Source: Eubacteriales Family XIII. Incertae Sedis bacterium (lineage in GTDB: Bacteria > Bacillota > Clostridia > Peptostreptococcales > Anaerovoracaceae). From it: a stretch of 9,048 nt of DNA. Below are positions 7,133-9,048 of the stretch, one piece after another; the stretch's first letter is position 1, and each line of letters opens with the position of its first letter. Location of the stretch: positions 1 through 9,048 of the forward strand of contig JAISML010000134.1 in the NCBI GenBank assembly GCA_031276775.1, read 5' to 3'. A model generated the notes under the pieces. It worked only from the letters and a program-made list of their open reading frames with translations, ran no database searches and was not told the DNA's origin. A program made the translations under genes and the position numbers.

Positions 7133-7874
7133 CCTCATCTCCTTCCTTCAACTGAAATGTCCTGTCCAGATTCTTCGTCATGTAATCAATGACGGATGTG
7201 ATTTCGCTGTATTTCATCCTCGTGGGTCCGATTACGCCCAGTTTCCCGACAAATTTGCCGTCCACATGATAGGTCGCCGTGATGATGCTGCTGTCCGGCA
7301 TGATGTCCTCCGAGTTTTCGTCCCCGATGGTGATGGTGATCCCCTCTTCCCGCCTGACGAGGGTATCCGTCAGATCGTCCCTCCGATCCACCATCGCCAG
7401 AAAACGCTTGGCCCGTTCCACGTTGTTGAACTCCGGATGGGCGAATATGCGCGTCATCCCCTCCAAAAAGAGCTGAACCTTGCACATATCCTCCACCGTG
7501 GCGAACGATGTCAGATTCGTCAGTTCGGAAAGCAGTTCCGAGGCATGGCGGATGGTTCTCTCCAACTCTCGGATGTTCACTTTCAGTTCCGAGCGAATCT
7601 TCTTTTTCGCGCTCTCGCTCAGTTCGTATTTGTCCATGAGGCGGTTCACGTAGAGCCTGTACGCCTTGTCGGACGGCACCCTGCCCGCGGATGTGTGCGG
7701 ATGCGACAGGAAACCCATCTCTTCCAGATCCGCCATCTCGTTGCGGATGGTGGCGGGGCTGATCCCCATCTCGTATTTGCGGGACAGGGTTCTGGAACCC
7801 ACCGGCTCCGCCGTCAGGATGAAATCCGAGACGATCGCCTGCAATATTCTCAATTTTCTTTCCGTCAATTCCAT
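7122..7874 (-). CDS. hrcA: Heat-inducible transcription repressor HrcA, short form
   Basis: Repressor of class I heat-shock genes; the family binds CIRCE and typically relies on GroEL to stay active. The ATG at 7874 gives MELTERKLRILQAIVSDFI, matching the usual N-terminus. In-frame codons upstream run as far as a GTG inside CIRCE (7979) and are unlikely starts. The winged helix covers about 1-75 (PVGSRTLS, ATIRNEMADLEEMGF, TSAGRVPSDKAYRLYV). The C-terminal GAF-like end is recognisable at about 133-240 (FLEGMTRIFAHPEFN, SSIITATYHVDG, GVIGPTRMKYS). Length is 250 residues against about 340 usually. From memory of B. subtilis HrcA, about 90 residues are missing near residues 123-135, covering the first part of the GAF-like domain and the inserted dimerisation domain. 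The frame is continuous there. A weak GGAA precedes the start. It is the first operon gene. Confidence 0.93.
   Translation of the reverse strand: MELTERKLRILQAIVSDFILTAEPVGSRTLSRKYEMGISPATIRNEMADLEEMGFLSHPHTSAGRVPSDKAYRLYVNRLMDKYELSESAKKKIRSELKVNIRELERTIRHASELLSELTNLTSFATVEDMCKVQLFLEGMTRIFAHPEFNNVERAKRFLAMVDRRDDLTDTLVRREEGITITIGDENSEDIMPDSSIITATYHVDGKFVGKLGVIGPTRMKYSEITSVIDYMTKNLDRTFQLKEGDEDER
7133..7148 (-). promoter_or_regulatory. grpE ribosome binding site inside hrcA
   Basis: The minus strand reads AAGGAAGGAG directly before ATG-AGG-ATG. The second ATG (7132) has the better spacing from GGAG (6 nt), the first (7138) has none. The site lies within the last hrcA codons, so ribosomes finishing hrcA would be next to the grpE start. 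Confidence 0.65.
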
Positions 7875-7918
7875 TGTTTTTGTTTCCGTTGCCACTGCGC
7901 ATTTGTCAATACCGGGTG

Positions 7919-7947
7919 ATCCCCGCCGCATGGCATGCGCCGGGGAT
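7919..7947 (-). promoter_or_regulatory. Strong hairpin in the hrcA operon leader
   Basis: In the untranslated leader between CIRCE and the hrcA ATG, the minus-strand RNA has arms AUCCCCGGCGCAU and AUGCGGCGGGGAU around the 3-nt loop GCC. Twelve of 13 positions pair, with one internal G-G mismatch. The hairpin starts about 58 nt after the predicted transcript start and ends 44 nt before the hrcA ATG. No U-tract follows. It might stabilise the mRNA, tune expression or be part of a thermosensitive fold; the function is not established from sequence. Confidence 0.55.
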
Positions 7948-7972
7948 ATTCCTGTTGTCTTTTTCCGTCTTG

Positions 7973-7999
7973 TTAGCACTCATGCGCGGTGAGTGCTAA
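7973..7999. promoter_or_regulatory. CIRCE operator (HrcA binding site)
   Basis: A perfect inverted repeat, TTAGCACTC-N9-GAGTGCTAA, identical to the CIRCE consensus bound by HrcA. It starts about 6 nt downstream of the predicted transcription start of the hrcA operon promoter, so bound repressor would block initiation or escape. As part of the transcribed leader it may also form an RNA hairpin. Confidence 0.98.
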
Positions 8000-8011
8000 C
8001 ATCTACCCTAA

Positions 8012-8039
8012 ATTATACACTGCCGACAGCTTATGTCAA
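8012..8039 (-). promoter_or_regulatory. Sigma-A promoter of the hrcA-grpE-dnaK-dnaJ operon
   Basis: On the minus strand a -35 box TTGACA (8039-8034) and a -10 box TATAAT (8017-8012) both match the vegetative sigma consensus exactly, with a 16-bp spacer. The predicted start is near 8005, just upstream of CIRCE. A fully consensus promoter held by a repressor fits a class I heat-shock operon. The leader to the hrcA ATG would be about 130 nt. Confidence 0.9.
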
Positions 8040-8121
8040 CAGTGTATTTTGAGAAAGGCGGAAGAAGGTTCCATTTTCTATTATACCCGGTCACCGCGAT
8101 TTGAAACACAAATATCCATTT

Positions 8122-9048
8122 TTAAAATTCTCCGCCGGAACCGAGTGCGGTTCTTACGGCTTTCGCCCACCCGGACAGTCGTTTTTCGCGCGCCGAAGCC
8201 GACATGACGGGTGAAAATACGCGGCCGAGCCGCTGCTGATCCTCGATCTCATCCGCATGTTCCCAAAAACCGCAGGTCAAGCCGGCCAAGTAAGCCGCGC
8301 CCAGCGCCGTCGTTTCGATATAGGCGGGCCGGCGCACGGGCGCGCCGATGATGTCCGCCTGAAACTGCATGAGAAAATCGTTTGCCGCAGCGCCGCCGTC
8401 GGCTCTCAGCACGGAAACCTGCGTCGCGCCGCCCTCTCTTTCCACGCCGCGCAAAACGTCGCTCTTCATCGCCTGCAACAGGTCGAAACTCTGATAGGCG
8501 ATGGCCTCCAAGGTCGCCCGGATGAGATGGTACTTGTTCGCCCCTCCGGTCAGCCCCACGATGACGCCCCGCGCGTAAGGATCCCAATGCGGCGCGCCCA
8601 AGCCCGCGAAAGCCGGCACCATGTAGACCCCGCAGGTGTCCGAAACTTTGCCCGCCATCCACTCCGAATCGGACGCTTCCTCAATAAGTTTCATCTTGTC
8701 CCGCAACCACTGCACAGCCGCCCCCGCCGCGAAAACGGAACCTTCCAAGGCGTAATTCACCTTGCCGTCAATCCCCCAGGCGACGGTGGTCAGCAGACCG
8801 TTATCGGAACGGACGGGCGTCGTGCCCGTGTTCATCAGCATGAAACAGCCGGTGCCATAGGTGTTCTTCACCTCTCCGGGCGAGAAACAGGCCTGTCCGA
8901 ACAGTGACGATTGCTGATCTCCGGCGGCGCCCGTTATGGGAATCCCACCGCCGAAAAGTTCCGGATCCGTAAGGCCGTAAAGACAGCCGGACGGCCGCAC
9001 CTCGGGCAGCACGGAGGTGGGAATTTCCAGGATGTCCGCAATGTCCCT
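8122..9048 (-). CDS. glpK: Glycerol kinase (partial, N-terminus beyond the right edge)
   Basis: FGGY-family sugar kinase that phosphorylates glycerol to sn-glycerol 3-phosphate with ATP. The frame stays open to the right edge: 308 residues are present of about 500, so roughly 190 N-terminal residues are outside. Visible family blocks are IPITGAAGDQQSSLFGQ, NTYGTGCFMLMNTG, YALEGSVFAAGAAVQWLRD, GLGAPHWDPYARG, ADGGAAANDFLMQFQADI (FGGY signature region) and ETTALGAAYLAG. Just before IPITG the sequence is ELFGGG. Many Firmicutes GlpK carry a His there that HPr phosphorylates, so this control may be absent (inference from remembered sequences). The gene ends at TAA 8124-8122, upstream of and in the same direction as the heat-shock promoter; no intrinsic terminator is visible after it. 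No other glp gene is in the window. Confidence 0.96.
   Translation of the reverse strand, partial: RDIADILEIPTSVLPEVRPSGCLYGLTDPELFGGGIPITGAAGDQQSSLFGQACFSPGEVKNTYGTGCFMLMNTGTTPVRSDNGLLTTVAWGIDGKVNYALEGSVFAAGAAVQWLRDKMKLIEEASDSEWMAGKVSDTCGVYMVPAFAGLGAPHWDPYARGVIVGLTGGANKYHLIRATLEAIAYQSFDLLQAMKSDVLRGVEREGGATQVSVLRADGGAAANDFLMQFQADIIGAPVRRPAYIETTALGAAYLAGLTCGFWEHADEIEDQQRLGRVFSPVMSASAREKRLSGWAKAVRTALGSGGEF

Noticed and set aside
7875..7979. N-terminal extension of HrcA starting from a GTG at 7979
   Set aside because: The codon lies inside CIRCE, only about 26 nt from the predicted transcript start, without a ribosome binding site. The extension does not resemble any HrcA, while MELTERK at 7874 matches the family start.
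8080..8085. A second TATAAT on the minus strand upstream of the main heat-shock promoter
   Set aside because: The best -35 at 17 bp is TGTTTC, a poor match, and there is no extended -10. It could be a weak second promoter but the sequence does not support a call.
1..9048. CRISPR arrays, tRNA or rRNA genes, insertion sequences, prophage or defence genes
   Set aside because: No regularly spaced repeats, transposase motifs, structured RNA signatures or unusual gene cassettes were seen. The window is almost fully covered by conserved housekeeping genes.

Overview
The window comes from a moderately GC-rich bacterial chromosome, most likely a Bacillota (Firmicutes) member of clostridial type. Three observations support this. 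The class I heat-shock genes are in the order hrcA-grpE-dnaK-dnaJ behind a perfect CIRCE operator. DnaK lacks the N-terminal insert found in proteobacterial Hsp70 and keeps the Asn-Arg-Leu-Gly-Gly version of the phosphate-loop region. The DNA polymerase I has a degenerate proofreading domain, as in many Firmicutes. Genus or family cannot be set from the sequence alone.

Layout from left to right: (1) 1-2378, minus strand: polA, cut off at the left edge before its last catalytic motif. (2) 2379-2484: short AT-rich divergent promoter region built around a 14-bp inverted repeat that carries an extended -10 element in each orientation. (3) 2485-3279, plus strand: a PHP-domain phosphoesterase of the histidinol-phosphatase (HisJ/HisK) family, ending 6 nt from the convergent dnaJ gene. 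(4) 3286-8039, minus strand: the complete heat-shock operon, read right to left: consensus sigma-A promoter, CIRCE, about 130-nt leader with a strong hairpin, hrcA (overlapping grpE), grpE, dnaK, dnaJ. (5) 8122-9048, minus strand: the C-terminal part of glycerol kinase glpK, cut off at the right edge. No gene-free stretch exceeds 300 bases.

How the genes work together: HrcA represses its own operon by binding CIRCE and usually depends on GroEL for activity. GrpE, DnaK and DnaJ form the nucleotide-exchange, ATPase and co-chaperone cycle. polA, the PHP phosphatase and glpK are housekeeping or metabolic neighbours with no evident functional tie to the chaperones.

No new multi-gene system is visible. 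The points most worth a second look are: an HrcA of only 250 residues that appears to lack about 90 residues of its central GAF-like/dimerisation region while its CIRCE site is intact; the symmetrical face-to-face promoter between polA and the PHP gene; the strong leader hairpin upstream of hrcA; GC-rich hairpins without U-tracts directly after the grpE and dnaK stop codons; a long charge-segregated disordered N-terminus on GrpE; and loss of the proofreading acidic residues in PolA.
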